DNA of 64,000 bases from Sphagnum compactum. Taxonomy: Eukaryota > Bryophyta > Sphagnopsida > Sphagnales. Of this stretch, positions 39,764-50,072 are shown one piece after another. Below the pieces are notes generated by a model. That model was not told the origin of the DNA. It worked only from the letters and a program-made list of their open reading frames with translations, and made no database searches. The stretch spans positions 21,452,001 through 21,516,000 of the forward strand of contig OZ234494.1 of assembly GCA_965153455.1 (NCBI GenBank), in the 5' to 3' direction. Each line of letters opens with the position of its first letter. Positions within the stretch are counted from its first letter, which is position 1. Made by a program: the position numbers and the translations under genes.

Positions 39764-40330
39764 TCATGGCTAATTCGTGATTGGATGGAAGTAGTCACGG
39801 AAGGTTTCAAAGCTTTTTGTAATCTCCCTAACATCGATGGGGCAATTGACAACACATACTTTTGTATTTGAAAGCTTGTTGGACAATTTAGCCAAGACTA
39901 CTTTTATTACAAGTATGGGGGTTATTTTGTGGTTTGTCAAGTGATGGTGGATGATAGAAAATAGTTCACAAACATTTTTGTTGGTTTCCAAGGCTTTGTA
40001 AATGATTATAAGGTCTTGAACAAGCTCACATTTTACAATCAAACATTATTCAATCATCTTTTCAATAAGGATAGAGGTATTCAATTTGAGGATTTTCACC
40101 TTACTTACTAGGTGATAAAGGATATCCTTTGTTGTCTTGGTTAATGGCATCACATAGGGAAGGAAAACACATAATTTTTGAAAGTTTGTATAATGGGGTG
40201 CATAAAAAAGGAGGTTAGTTGTTGAGAATGCATTTGGAATACTTAAAAAAACCTTTTGCAAACTATGTGGTAGGATAGATTTTCACATTTCTATGGTACC
40301 TAAATTGATCACTTGTTATGTTATTTTATA
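39764..40330 (+). pseudogene. decayed PIF/Harbinger transposase (DDE_Tnp_4-like)
   Basis: The plus-strand translation shows the order typical of Harbinger nucleases: FCNLPNIDGAIDNTYFCI with the first catalytic Asp context, then a VGQFSQDYFYYKYGGYFVVC segment, FTNIFVGFQGFVNDYKVL (the canonical GxPGSxHDxRV region with the second Asp), and FEDFHLTY with KDILCCLG. At least five in-frame stops interrupt it (for example after YFCI and after DDRK). The region with the third acidic residue is degraded. Terminal repeats and the Myb-like partner gene were not found. Confidence 0.8.
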
Positions 40331-40793
40331 AAACTTGTTTCTTGGTTGTCATGAAATGATGTGAAACACATTTTGCATTTGTTGTAAAAGCAACAAGTTA
40401 CACAAGAACATGTTGTTAAAAAACAACACCTACCCCCAAGAAGCAATCAGTTGATAGAAAAAACACAATGCATAATTCAATGAGAATGCACAAATGATTG
40501 TAGGACAAAAGGTGTTTGGAGAAGAACAATGTACACAACTCGAGATTCATCTTGGGCAACAAAAATATTTGGTATGAAAGCATTTTTTCATTGGTAATGA
40601 GTTTTGAATTTTTATTTTCATAGTTTAAAATACAACAAAATGAAATTGCATTTATGTTAGTTTGATTTCAATTCTTCCTCCTTGAAGTAAAATGGATTTT
40701 TTCTAGTTTTTAAACGTATGTATATGTGATTTCAATGATTTAATCAACCCCATGGTCTACACTACCATAATACCTTTTCAGATTCGACATTAA

Positions 40794-41250
40794 TGTTATG
40801 CCCGTATGCATGGCCTCATGCATGACAGCCGGTTATGAGCATGCCGTTCATGCCTTTTAGGGTTAATGTACGTTCTTAAAGTTAGTGTACGTTTTTAAGT
40901 TACTATACGTTATTAAATGTTCAGGGTTTTAGCTTGTTGGCAGCCGTATAAAAGGCTAAGCCTTTCCCTTCTCTTGTTAATTTTTTTAAAATTCCTTTGT
41001 CAGGAAAATTTCTCTTCCTAATATATTGGATTTCTAGATACTCACGGCGGCCATTACACGGCCACCGTTTACATACATTTATTTTCTTTCCTTCTTTGCA
41101 TTTCAATTTTACAAAAACTCTACTTTTTGTTGCTTAATGTTGAAAGCAACAATTTTCTTTTGGCTGTAAGTCCTTGAATTTCTACTGCTCGTGTTACTGG
41201 TGGTGTTATTGCTAAAGGGAGCTGGTGTTACAACTTTGCCAACCAACAGA
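40794..41250 (+). mobile_element. possible solo-LTR or LTR remnant with promoter-like core
   Basis: A TGTTATGCCCG start at 40794 is followed by three TACGTT-type motifs about 19 bp apart (40869, 40888, 40906), a TATAAAAG box at 40947-40954 and CT-rich sequence downstream. That layout resembles the U3-R part of a plant LTR. The 3' end near 41233-41246 (TTACA or AACA) is a guess. No second LTR, primer-binding site, polypurine tract or target duplication was found, so an ordinary promoter is not excluded. Confidence 0.3.
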
Positions 41251-41455
41251 TCGGGGATTGGAGGAGCTTGGCATAACAAGACCAAACAAGGGACTGACGT
41301 ATTTTGGAGCAAATTTCCTGGGCTAGGTTTCAAAGCTCTCTCTCCCTCTTTCTCTCTCTCTTTCATTTTTTCTCTCTCGCGCGGAGACATAGTAAGTTGA
41401 AGCTGTCGGAGCCAAGTGCAGCAGCGAGTAAAAAAAATTAAAAAAAATAATTTTT

Positions 41456-41606
41456 TGCCTCTACAGCGCCGTGTGCGGTGCCACGATTTGCAGCGTTGCG
41501 AGCTGCAACGCCGCGATCTACAGCCCGGCGTCCGCAGCGTTGCTGCTCACCATCGTTGCAGCGTAACGAACTGCAGCGACGCGAGCGTTGCCGCCCGCCA
41601 TTTAAA
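41456..41606. other. isolated GC-rich GCAGCG-repeat island
   Basis: About 150 bp of strongly GC-rich DNA with many degenerate GCAGCG/GTTGC words stands between AT-rich flanks. A short plus-strand frame (41416-41616) covers it but resembles no protein I know. It may be internal sequence of the neighbouring LTR-like element. Confidence 0.5.
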
Positions 41607-41619
41607 TCTGAGTTAGTTT

Positions 41620-44180
41620 ATTCATTTTGATTTGTTTATCAAAATCAAATGGGTTATCACAACACTCAAGTTGATTAATTGCAAATAAAAAAGAACACAA
41701 AAATGAAACTTGAATTAAAAAACAAAATGATCGATTTTCAAGCTTTTGATTAATTGGATGATAATTGGTGTAGAAAGAGGGACGTATCTTGAATTCCACA
41801 TGAAAATTCAACATTATTCAATTTGAAAGTAATCACAAAACATTTATTTTTTGAATCTAGCTGAAGGCCATGATTTTAGTTCAATTGTTATGAAATTAGT
41901 TTCAAGGCTTGAAAGGGGAAGAATTAATAATCATTCAAAAGTTCAATGTTATTCATAGGACAAAGATTAAAAATTGAATTTGAAAAGTATTAGTTTGAAT
42001 ACCCAAAATAACTTTGCCATTGAATAAATAGGCATATTCGATTTTTTTCGATATTTAGATTGACATTTTCAAGACCTCCCTTTAATCAATGTGTGAATTT
42101 TTTAATAAACTATGATGATATGAACTCATATATGGAAAAAAGATATTCACTTTTAACATCATTTAAACCAATTTAAAAATCAACCCAATTCATTGAAGGA
42201 AATGAACTTTCAAAAAGGATTTTGAAATCTTTTTTTTGATCCACCTTAATGTGTTTTTTCTCAACACAAAACGAGGATGAATTTTATTTTTGATTCCTTC
42301 GACCAACTTACATACATCAAACTCAAACAACCATTTACCACACTCGCACCACTTTAATACAGGAGAACACATGAACTCAAACCCACTATAGATACACATT
42401 ACATTAGCATGTTTCAACAACAATTGAAATACTTATACATCTCATAATTCACAACTTTGAATAAAACTTTAAATTTGTTTTTAAAACATTTTCAAATTCA
42501 TGAAACATTTTGAAACATGATTTAATCTAATGAATACAATGGATTGTGTTCTTACAAGGACTTGAATTATAAGCCAACACAACCAATGAATAACCAACGA
42601 AGTAAAAGCAAATCTAAAAAGAACAAAATTAGTAAAGCAAATCAATGACATAATCAACAAGCAAAATAAAATGAGCAAACCAAAAAAAAAAAAAAAAACA
42701 AGCAAAATGCCAAAATAAAATGAGCAAAGCTAGTAAAACAAAACAAAAAGGAAGGGAGGTAAACATACAAGCAATCAAAACCAAGTAAAATAAGATGGAA
42801 ACAAAACCAGCAGGCAAAAGAACAAGCAAGCAAAACCAATTGAATCAAAATGAACTTGAAACTCAATTTTAAATCTTCAAAACTTGGGGCAAAGGTGAGT
42901 GCCATGTTTCTTTCAACCCCTCAAAATGCGGCACCTTCAAACTTGGATCTGGAAAAAACAAATCAAATCATGGATTCAAAAGCATGCCAACATTAAAAAC
43001 ATGAAACCTAGCCCACACCATGTTTTTAGGTGTTCCACGTAGCTCAACTATATTGTACTACTACAAGGTGCCTCAATTGTCATGCACACTCTAAATACGT
43101 TTAAATAACATGTAGGCAAAACCTCTGTAGCCTAGAGTGAACCAGCACCCATTGGTACACAACACAAGATGAATGGGATGTGGATATGAAATATTTTTTC
43201 CTTGTATTCATGTAGCTATCCACAATGATTAGCTATGTACTACCCATCCACAGGATCGTCAATCGTGTTGCTCTAGCAAACAAGGACATAGATCATGTTT
43301 CAGCATGGGTTCTAGAAATTGTTGCTTTTGGAAAATTCTTGTAAAGACAGTGTTAATGTTCTGAAAAAACCACCTTGAAGCTATGCCCACAAAAAGCTTA
43401 AGTATCGGTGATCATGTTTTTCAGACAAGCAGGTGTGTAGTTCATGTGTTAGCATGTGTCCTAGAAATCATTGCAGAAAAACATCAATTACACCAAGTTA
43501 ACTTACCTTGTCATCCAGATAAGTGGAAGTCATGGGAACTTGGACACCAGTGGGGTTGCCATTGTCAGAGCTCTTGAGGAATGGCAAGCTGCCTGCCATC
43601 TTTGGTGTTTAGAAATCTGCTCTCAGAATCAACCGAAACAGAGGTCACTGCAAGCCTCTCAAGAGCTTTGATGACACAGGCCATGATCTTATCTCAGATG
43701 TTCTGCAAACAAGTTCAAAGAAAGCCAAGAACCTTAGTTGCTCCGTGATGTTGCAAAATCAGTTGCTCATCTGAAAAACTTTCTCAAGACCTGAGAAACC
43801 AGTGCAAGGCCTATATCATCATGTTCCTGTTTCCACAATTGACAGCTGAATGTTCACAACAAAGGTCACTTGCATATTGCACAGCATTAGCTCATAAAAA
43901 CACATCTCTTCTGGTTTGTGGCAACTGAGAAACTCTAACCGAAGGCTTCAATGGTTTATTTCTTGGTCTCCTGCAACAACATTTCACCATTTCAACTGAT
44001 TTCTGTTCTCTCACCAAGATCAAATGAGTGGAGGCCAGACAAATGTTGCCTGTTCTCTACCCTTGCAATTTGGAGTTCTGATGGAATCTAGCAGAACATG
44101 GCTGAAAGGCAAAGGGAAAATCCTAAAATGAAAGTAATTTGCTATCTCAAAAACACACTGTTCATGAAACTAGCTCCCAT
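41620..44180. other. AT-rich spacer passing into the 3' flank of the small membrane-protein gene
   Basis: At 42.6-42.85 kb there is an A-rich low-complexity stretch with ATAAAATGAGCAAA repeated at 42666 and 42715. At 43.28-43.31 and 43.44-43.47 kb a 35-bp sequence (AGCATG.GT.CTAGAAAT core) is repeated directly. No coding gene is supported. Confidence 0.45.
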
Positions 44181-44184
44181 TCCT

Positions 44185-45401
44185 TCAATTGCGAGCTCCC
44201 ACAGGGCCATTGAGAATAGGAATGTCTTTGAAATCTGCATAGTTGTATATCAGGTACACATAACCACCAACAAAAATTGCAAGGAAGCTCAGCAGCAACC
44301 CAAACCAAATTGGACCTCCAAAAGCTTTAGCCAACGCCTGCTCAACACCTTCTATACCTTGCTTCTCCTCCACCTTCTTATTACCTGCATCATCCACCAG
44401 CTCTCCCCAACTTAGATCCAGCATCTGTACACAGAGATTGTTAGAGAGGGTGCGTGCATTTTTTGACATTTCTATCCACACTAAACATCACAAGATCCTC
44501 TCAATTGCTGTACTCCATAAAAAACAGGTATATCCAAAACTTGCCGCAGAGCATTTCGGTGTCGACACTCGCTCTTTCACCTGCAGAATTGACGACGATG
44601 TTGAAATGAAGAAATATGCAAGAAGAAATTGTCGCTTGCACTCTCGGCGCCGAAGATAACTTTTGCAGCAACAGGGTAGACAATAGTGTTGAAACGAAAT
44701 TAGAACAGAAACCTTGCCGTTGCGCAGTTTTGTTCAGGATTGCTCTTGGGAGTCTCGAGAAACCACGACTGTTCCGACGCAACCAAGGCCTGCCTACACT
44801 CTCGACGGTATTACTTACCACGTGCAATGGAGCCTCCTCATTCATTACTTCCTTGTGAAGTTCTACGGAACGCTTCTGCGTTCCGGCGAGCTGACATTCA
44901 CGCTGACTTTTGCTCTCTCCAATTTGAGCAGAAAACCATCAGCCTTGCGATCGTGAAGGTTTGGACATGGAACACGAACAGCAACAAGATGCAATTCTAA
45001 ATCGCGATTGTATTCCTTTCCAGCATCTTGTTCGCAACGCAGAACATGCCAGGAAGCCTTGCAACTTCAAAAGTTTGAGCGTGTGAGATGGTGAACTCAC
45101 CGGAAACACTGGCCTTACTATCCCCGTCCAGACCGTCTCTCGGAGGCTCTGCACTTCTGCGGATGTCTGTTCCCCTCGCAGCCTCATTTCGCCTTCCAAA
45201 ACCGTGAAGCCTCTGCTGTTGGATCTCTACCAGATGCATTCCGTTTCTGCGAAGTCTCAACTTTGCACTACACGAGACTCGGTAGCTCGATGTGCGGATG
45301 GCCAAACTGCATTTCCTCGCATGAGATGGATCGGAGTGTCGCAGGGACTCAAATCCGCGGCATGGTTCCGTCCTTGCCACACGTTGCAAACTTGTCGCCA
45401 T
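44185..45401 (-). CDS. small single-pass membrane protein of unknown function, possibly organellar
   Basis: I do not recognise the family. The last exon, 44424-44185, is well supported: a TGTACAG acceptor, then a short acidic/charged region (MLDLSWGELVDDAGNKKVEE), an amphipathic part, and one clear membrane helix GPIWFGLLLSFLAIFVGGYV followed by YLIYNYADFKDIPILNGPVG and the stop. Upstream exons fit by phase at 44916-44819 and 45401-45101, giving about 212 residues. Exon 1 would start MATSLQRVARTEPCRG and is rich in Arg and Ser, like a plastid or mitochondrial targeting peptide. The two upstream exons are less certain; an alternative start within 44481-44424 gives a 98-residue protein. It is divergently arranged with the MinC gene, about 400 bp apart, so a shared promoter is possible. 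Confidence 0.55.
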
Positions 45402-45801
45402 TGCTTAGCTCTTCTAAGAAATTACTCTAACCTCCTGCTGCCAGAAGCTTGTAAAGCTTCACAAATTATCGTAACACTTGCTCTACATGCGCTGCAGATT
45501 TTTGGAGGTGCGCGTGCAGAGCAGATTGCAAGAATTGCAATCAGAAAAACAGCATCTGAGGTAAGGCTATCCACTTGACGAACGAAAGAAGATGTCGCTC
45601 CGCGTCGTCGTTTCTGAGAGTTTGACGGAGAGCACTATCGTCGGCGGAAGGCACGACAAGGAAAAGAACAACCAATATGCGGACGCGGAAGACGCGCAAC
45701 AACAAACTAGATGAAATAGGTCCATGACGGAAGGACGAACGAGTGCAGGTTTCGTCACTGCCGGACGCAAAAGAGGAGCGGTAGTTCTGTTGCGGTGAAA
45801 A

Positions 45802-46735
45802 ATGGTGGCAGGAGCAGCAGCACCAGCAGCAGCTTGCGTCGTCGTCCTTGTTGCAGCAGGCCGAGGTTTACCGCTCCATGCGGCGCAGCCTGGAACAACA
45901 CTCAAGATACTCCAGAAGAAGAGATGGCCGGCACGGAAACTGAAAGTTCAAGCACCTCTTGCAGCACCGTCGTCCTGGAGCTCAACAAGAAAGAGCAGCA
46001 GGGAGAGGCGGAAAGGAAGTAGGAGAAGTATTGCGGTACGTTCACAAACCTCGCAGACGGAAGAGAACGGAGAGAACGGAAGCCATCGAAGCGGCGATCG
46101 GGAGTCGGCTGGTTCTTCGCCCCCCTCATCATCCTGCCTGTACTTGAGACGAACCGTTCGGGCTGGAGAGCTCCTTGAGTACCAAGGCACTGTCGTTGTA
46201 AGTCTCTGTTCCTCGACTTCACTGCAATTTCTCGTTCCGGAACACTGCCAGCAGGCATGTGCATGCCGTCGTCAAACCATTGCAGAAAAGAACTGTGCAA
46301 TCTTGATGGTTTCATGAAACCCTAATGAGTCAAAGAGCAGGTGACCTATTTGTGAGGGAGTGTTGTCACCAATTTCAGTAGTTATTGCAAATGTTTGTAC
46401 AGTTTTGAATGCAGCAGCCATGACAATAATCTGTTTGTTAGGGTGTTGCAATTGCAATCTCCAATGCTGAGCCATGTCCATTCCCTCGTGCTCAGGTGCT
46501 TGGAAATGTGAGTCAAGGAGCAGCTATCGTAGCTGATGGAGATATCATTGTGTTGGGGCATCTGCAAGGGACTGTTCATGCAGGTCAGAGAGGGGAGAGG
46601 AAAGCCATTGTCTTTGCTATGGAAATGACTCCCACTGTACTCAGCATTGCTGACAAAGTTCTGAGTGGCCTTTCCAGGAGCACGTTGTTCCATCCTGAAA
46701 TTGCATCAATATTGAATGATGGCACCATTCAGTGA
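45802..46735 (+). CDS. minC: MinC-type septum-site protein, C-terminal domain, predicted plastid division factor
   Basis: Two exons, 45802-46197 and 46496-46735 (TGA), join in phase 0 to 211 residues. Residues 1 to about 110 are Ala/Ser/Arg-rich with almost no order, like a plastid transit peptide plus linker. From residue 112 a full MinC C-terminal beta-domain follows: LYLRRTVRAGELLEYQGTVV across the splice site, then VLGNVSQGAAIVADGDIIVL, GHLQGTVHAG and MTPTVLSIAD. RAGE stands where bacterial MinC has the MinD-binding RSGQ motif; the Arg and Gly are kept. In bacteria MinC is recruited by MinD and blocks FtsZ assembly. I see no N-terminal MinC domain, which carries most of the FtsZ antagonism; it could lie in an upstream exon I failed to recognise. 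The start at 45802 follows an in-frame stop. Confidence 0.85.
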
Positions 46736-47046
46736 GCATCTCTATCCTGAAAGATTCCACCCATTTTTGCTGTCGTGGTTTCAGTTTCTTTGGTCAGTCT
46801 CTCATCAAGTCCTTCAAATGCCAAGTGCCACTTTCCACCTTCTTCAATGCTTAAGTCAAGCTCCATAATCTGTTGTTTGCATGTTCTTCAACTGCATTTC
46901 TGAATCATCAGTCACTGGCCTTTATTGATCTCATTGTCAGCTGGGAGGCAGGTGCAAAAGTTACAACTTCAGGAAAATGATTGTTGTAAGAATGCAATGG
47001 ATGACACAGTGTCACTCTGGTTTGTGTGGTCCCTAATATGTAACAG
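46736..47046. other. MinC 3' UTR and short intergenic gap
   Basis: About 300 bp separate the MinC stop from the next gene on the same strand. No frame or RNA gene is recognised. A read-through or shared transcript cannot be excluded. Confidence 0.4.
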
Positions 47047-48385
47047 GTGTCTGGTTCTGACTGTCACCTGACATGGTGTAGGATCTGTGCAGCAGATGAA
47101 GACCATTTGAGCAATTCCAGCATCTCTGATCTTGTTGTGGGTGGCCAGCCAATGAAAGACTCTCAGAACATGGAACAGAAGAGATCAAGGGGGCCTGCTT
47201 TGATGGCATTGTTCACAGGCTTGTACATATTTGTTGCTGGCATTGCACTGCTATTGTTCCCAGTGTCTCTCTTTGGTAAGATGGCATGTTGATAGTCAAT
47301 TGTTAGATAGTATATTTGTAAGCAGGATACTTCTGCAAAAAGAAGGCTAGGAATGCAATTAGAAGGGAGGATTAGGAGAAGCTAAAGGATGCGAAACACT
47401 TGTGGTGAGGTGAATGAAGAGTGTGGTTCTGACACTAACTTTTGATCCCTATGTGCGTAGGTCTTTTCTTTGATGTAAAAAGTGTCACAGTGGGTTGGAT
47501 CCGAGTTGGAGCTATTTTGGCATCGGTAATTTCTCTTTCTCTTCTGTTTTCCTGTTGAGTGAATGTGAAGCATGGAGAGCTTCAATGCATGTGATTCTGG
47601 CTCATCTTGTCATTGTAAAGGTAATAGTAAAAGGTGTGAGCTGGGAGTTCAATGTTGTTGCATGAAGTGAAGCAACGTCAGTCAATCTCAGCAACATTGG
47701 ACTGACCAAGTTTCTATCTTCTAGAATTGGTTTGCCCTAGTTGCTCAATATAAGCAGCATCAGTTGATGGTAGAGAGGTTGTGTATGGGCATCTAAAAGC
47801 CCCTTAAGATAGTGGAAATGCACTGCAGGTTTTTGGTGTGTACTATATTGGAACATCAGTGGGTGATATGCAAGGAGTTCCAGGCGCATATGCCTTCTAC
47901 ATGTCCACTGTTGTAGGGCGCATGGTATGCTAATCTTTCAACAGTCAGTATCAACTTCTGCTTGCAATTTTTGGTCTCTATGCTCTTTGTCTTTGTACAC
48001 AGTACAGGAAAGTTTGACATGAGTGGGGCGCTGTGAAGTTCAATATTAACAAGGATTTCGCACTGATCCAGAAATTGCTTCCTGCAGTTTTTGTTTATTG
48101 GGTTCTGCTGGCTTGTAGCCATTGGTGCTGCTCAGCGCGCTCTTCTCTTGGTATGTATTCCAACTCTCATTTGGCACCCAGGTTTGGAACTCTCTGCCCA
48201 GGGGTTTTAATTTGTAGTGTTATGATGAGGTATGCTAGCAGAATAGATTTGCAAAATGGTGGATCCATTGCATTGCAATCCTCATTTGTCAAAACCTTAC
48301 ATTGCAGGTAGGAGCAGTGAACCTATTGGGAGCAGTATCTATGTTGATTGCATTACAAAAGACAAAAGTTGCCACATCCTCTTAG
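47047..48385 (+). CDS. four-helix integral membrane protein of unknown function
   Basis: Five exons agree in phase: up to 47275, 47461-47525, 47829-47924, 48088-48150 and 48308-48385 (TAG). The open frame extends back to 47047, but the first clear ATG is at 47152 (MKDSQN), giving 141 residues. Four hydrophobic segments are visible: ALMALFTGLYIFVAGIALLL, VGWIRVGAILASVFGVYYIG, FLFIGFCWLVAIGAA and VGAVNLLGAVSMLIAL. The loop between helices 2 and 3 reads DMQGVPGAYAFYMSTVVGRM. I cannot name the family. It sits between MinC and MinD, on the MinC strand and tail-to-tail with MinD. No clear targeting peptide precedes helix 1, though the region before 47152 might encode one if an upstream exon exists. 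Confidence 0.8.
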
Positions 48386-49007
48386 ATTCTGTGTAACTGT
48401 AGTGGCAACTGTAGTGGGTGTTGTCAAGAAGACTGCTGCAACTTTTCATCTTTTTGCAGTGCATGAACACATCCCTGCATTTGAAGCAGGTTTGAACTTT
48501 TGGCTTGGACAAATAGGTGCTTCAATGTATATGTGAACTTTGCTAAAAAAAGAGGCAACAAAAATAAAAATCAGGTTTCTTTTCTGCCAAATAAAATCTT
48601 GTAAATGTGTGGTGTTGCTCTTGGAAGACATTTGAACAAGATGAGAAAGCTGGATAAGTTGCCACAAAAGTAAGAAGAAATTACAAAACTGATATCATAT
48701 ACTCTGCACCCTGATTGCATTGGTTGCTAACCCTTGTGCAGGCCACAATAAGAAGTCACAGAACAACACCACCTCCTAACAGCCCTAAAGGTTTTGTGTG
48801 AACTGGATGCAAATCTCAGTGACTAAGGATTCTCCTTGCAATTGAGAATGCCCATGCCCACAATGTGATTGTTCCTATTGCTCTTCATGAAACCTTACAT
48901 GCACTGATGAAGCTGACACATGCAAGATTGTGTACAGGGAAAAGCCTGTGTTGTGGAAGACCTAATGCTCTATGATCAGTGCCAGATGCTGATGCACAAG
49001 TGTAACG
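48386..49007. other. convergent 3' ends of the membrane-protein and MinD genes
   Basis: About 620 bp lie between the two facing stop codons. They contain no recognisable gene and presumably hold both 3' UTRs. Confidence 0.5.
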
Positions 49008-50072
49008 TCATCTTCCACTGCCCATGAATGGTAAAAAGCTTCGTTTCTTTGGGGCTTCTTCAATCAAGACTGCTTTCATGCTATCTTGTTCCACTAATCT
49101 CCAAGCAATCTGCTCCAATGCCAAACCTGCCAGAGTGGGTGGGTTCTTCAACACCAGCGGATAGCCCCGGTTTGTGCTCTTGATCACCTCAGAGTCTTCA
49201 GGGATGACACCAAGCAAAGGAAGACCCAGCATTTCTTGGACATCTAAGACAGACATCATGTCTTCTCCCTTGATCATGTCACTGCGCACTCGATTCACCA
49301 CCATCTTGATATCTTTGATTCCATCACACTCAAGTAGGCCTGTGACACGGTCAGCATCCCTCAGGCTGGTGATATCAGGAGTGGTTACCAGAATTGCTTC
49401 ATTTGCAGGTGTGATTGCAGTGATGAAACCCGCATCAATGCCTGCAGGACAGTCTATCAGAATGAAATGCGGCATTCCTTCTGGTCTTTTCTTCAGGGCA
49501 TCCACCAGCCACGTGAGTGCTTTGCCTCCAAACCCTAGTGGCATCTTGTACCGTGGTTTATTGATGCACAGAAGCTCGAAATTCGTCCACCGATTGTCCC
49601 TTATGAGAGCTTGGTCCAGCCGGCACTCTCCGTTGAGAACTTCCATCGCCGTGTACTTCACTCGATTCTCCAGACCAAGTAGCAGATCAAGATTGCGTAA
49701 CCCGACGTCGGCATCGATAGCTACGACCTTGAAATTCAAGCGTGCAAGGCACATCCCAAGGTTTGCAGTGGTGGTCGTCTTTCCGACTCCTCCCTTCCCT
49801 GACGTAATCACCACCACTCTCGGCGGCTCGCCAGCCAGTTCAGGTCGCCTGTTCCATTGCAAAATAGCTTGCGGCACAACATTCGCTCGTTTCCCACGCT
49901 TCTTGTTGTCTCTCAACACTCGATTCCCTAATCTTGCCATCCGGTTTCCTTGTCGACCATGTCCCTCGCTTTGCAAGCATTCTATCCCATCTCCCACAAC
50001 ACAATACCCTACACTCCCTTGCACTAATTGACCTCCTGATAACCACGCGCTCCCTACACACCGCGTCGCCAT
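49008..50072 (-). CDS. minD: septum-site-determining ATPase MinD, chloroplast-targeted
   Basis: MinD is a membrane-cycling P-loop ATPase that places the FtsZ ring at mid-chloroplast. The single uninterrupted frame gives 354 residues from ATG 50072 (MATRCVGSAW). The frame is open back to ATG 50270, which would add 66 residues. I prefer 50072 because the total length and the leader then resemble plastid MinD proteins. Residues 1-80 are basic and Ser/Gly-rich, like a transit peptide. The deviant Walker A SGKGGVGKTT is at 91-100. DADVGLRNLDLLLGLENR follows, then Walker B ILIDCPAGID, and VNRVRSDMIKGEDM. The C-terminus (EEAPKKRSFLPFMGSGR) is a basic/hydrophobic tail like the membrane-targeting helix of MinD. 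Lack of introns is usual for plant MinD. A telo-box (AACCCTAAAA, 50601-50610) lies upstream. The gene is tail-to-tail with the four-helix protein and 2.3 kb from MinC. Confidence 0.97.
   Translation of the reverse strand: MATRCVGSAWLSGGQLVQGSVGYCVVGDGIECLQSEGHGRQGNRMARLGNRVLRDNKKRGKRANVVPQAILQWNRRPELAGEPPRVVVITSGKGGVGKTTTTANLGMCLARLNFKVVAIDADVGLRNLDLLLGLENRVKYTAMEVLNGECRLDQALIRDNRWTNFELLCINKPRYKMPLGFGGKALTWLVDALKKRPEGMPHFILIDCPAGIDAGFITAITPANEAILVTTPDITSLRDADRVTGLLECDGIKDIKMVVNRVRSDMIKGEDMMSVLDVQEMLGLPLLGVIPEDSEVIKSTNRGYPLVLKNPPTLAGLALEQIAWRLVEQDSMKAVLIEEAPKKRSFLPFMGSGR

Noticed and set aside
45204-45578. Plus-strand frame upstream of MinC, considered as an exon for the missing MinC N-domain
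   Set aside because: It lacks the pattern of the MinC_N fold and overlaps the proposed first exon of the minus-strand gene; phase to 45802 cannot be shown.
49174-50031. 285-codon open frame on the plus strand
   Set aside because: It is the antisense of the MinD coding region, which carries unmistakable ATPase motifs on the other strand; the plus-strand translation resembles nothing.
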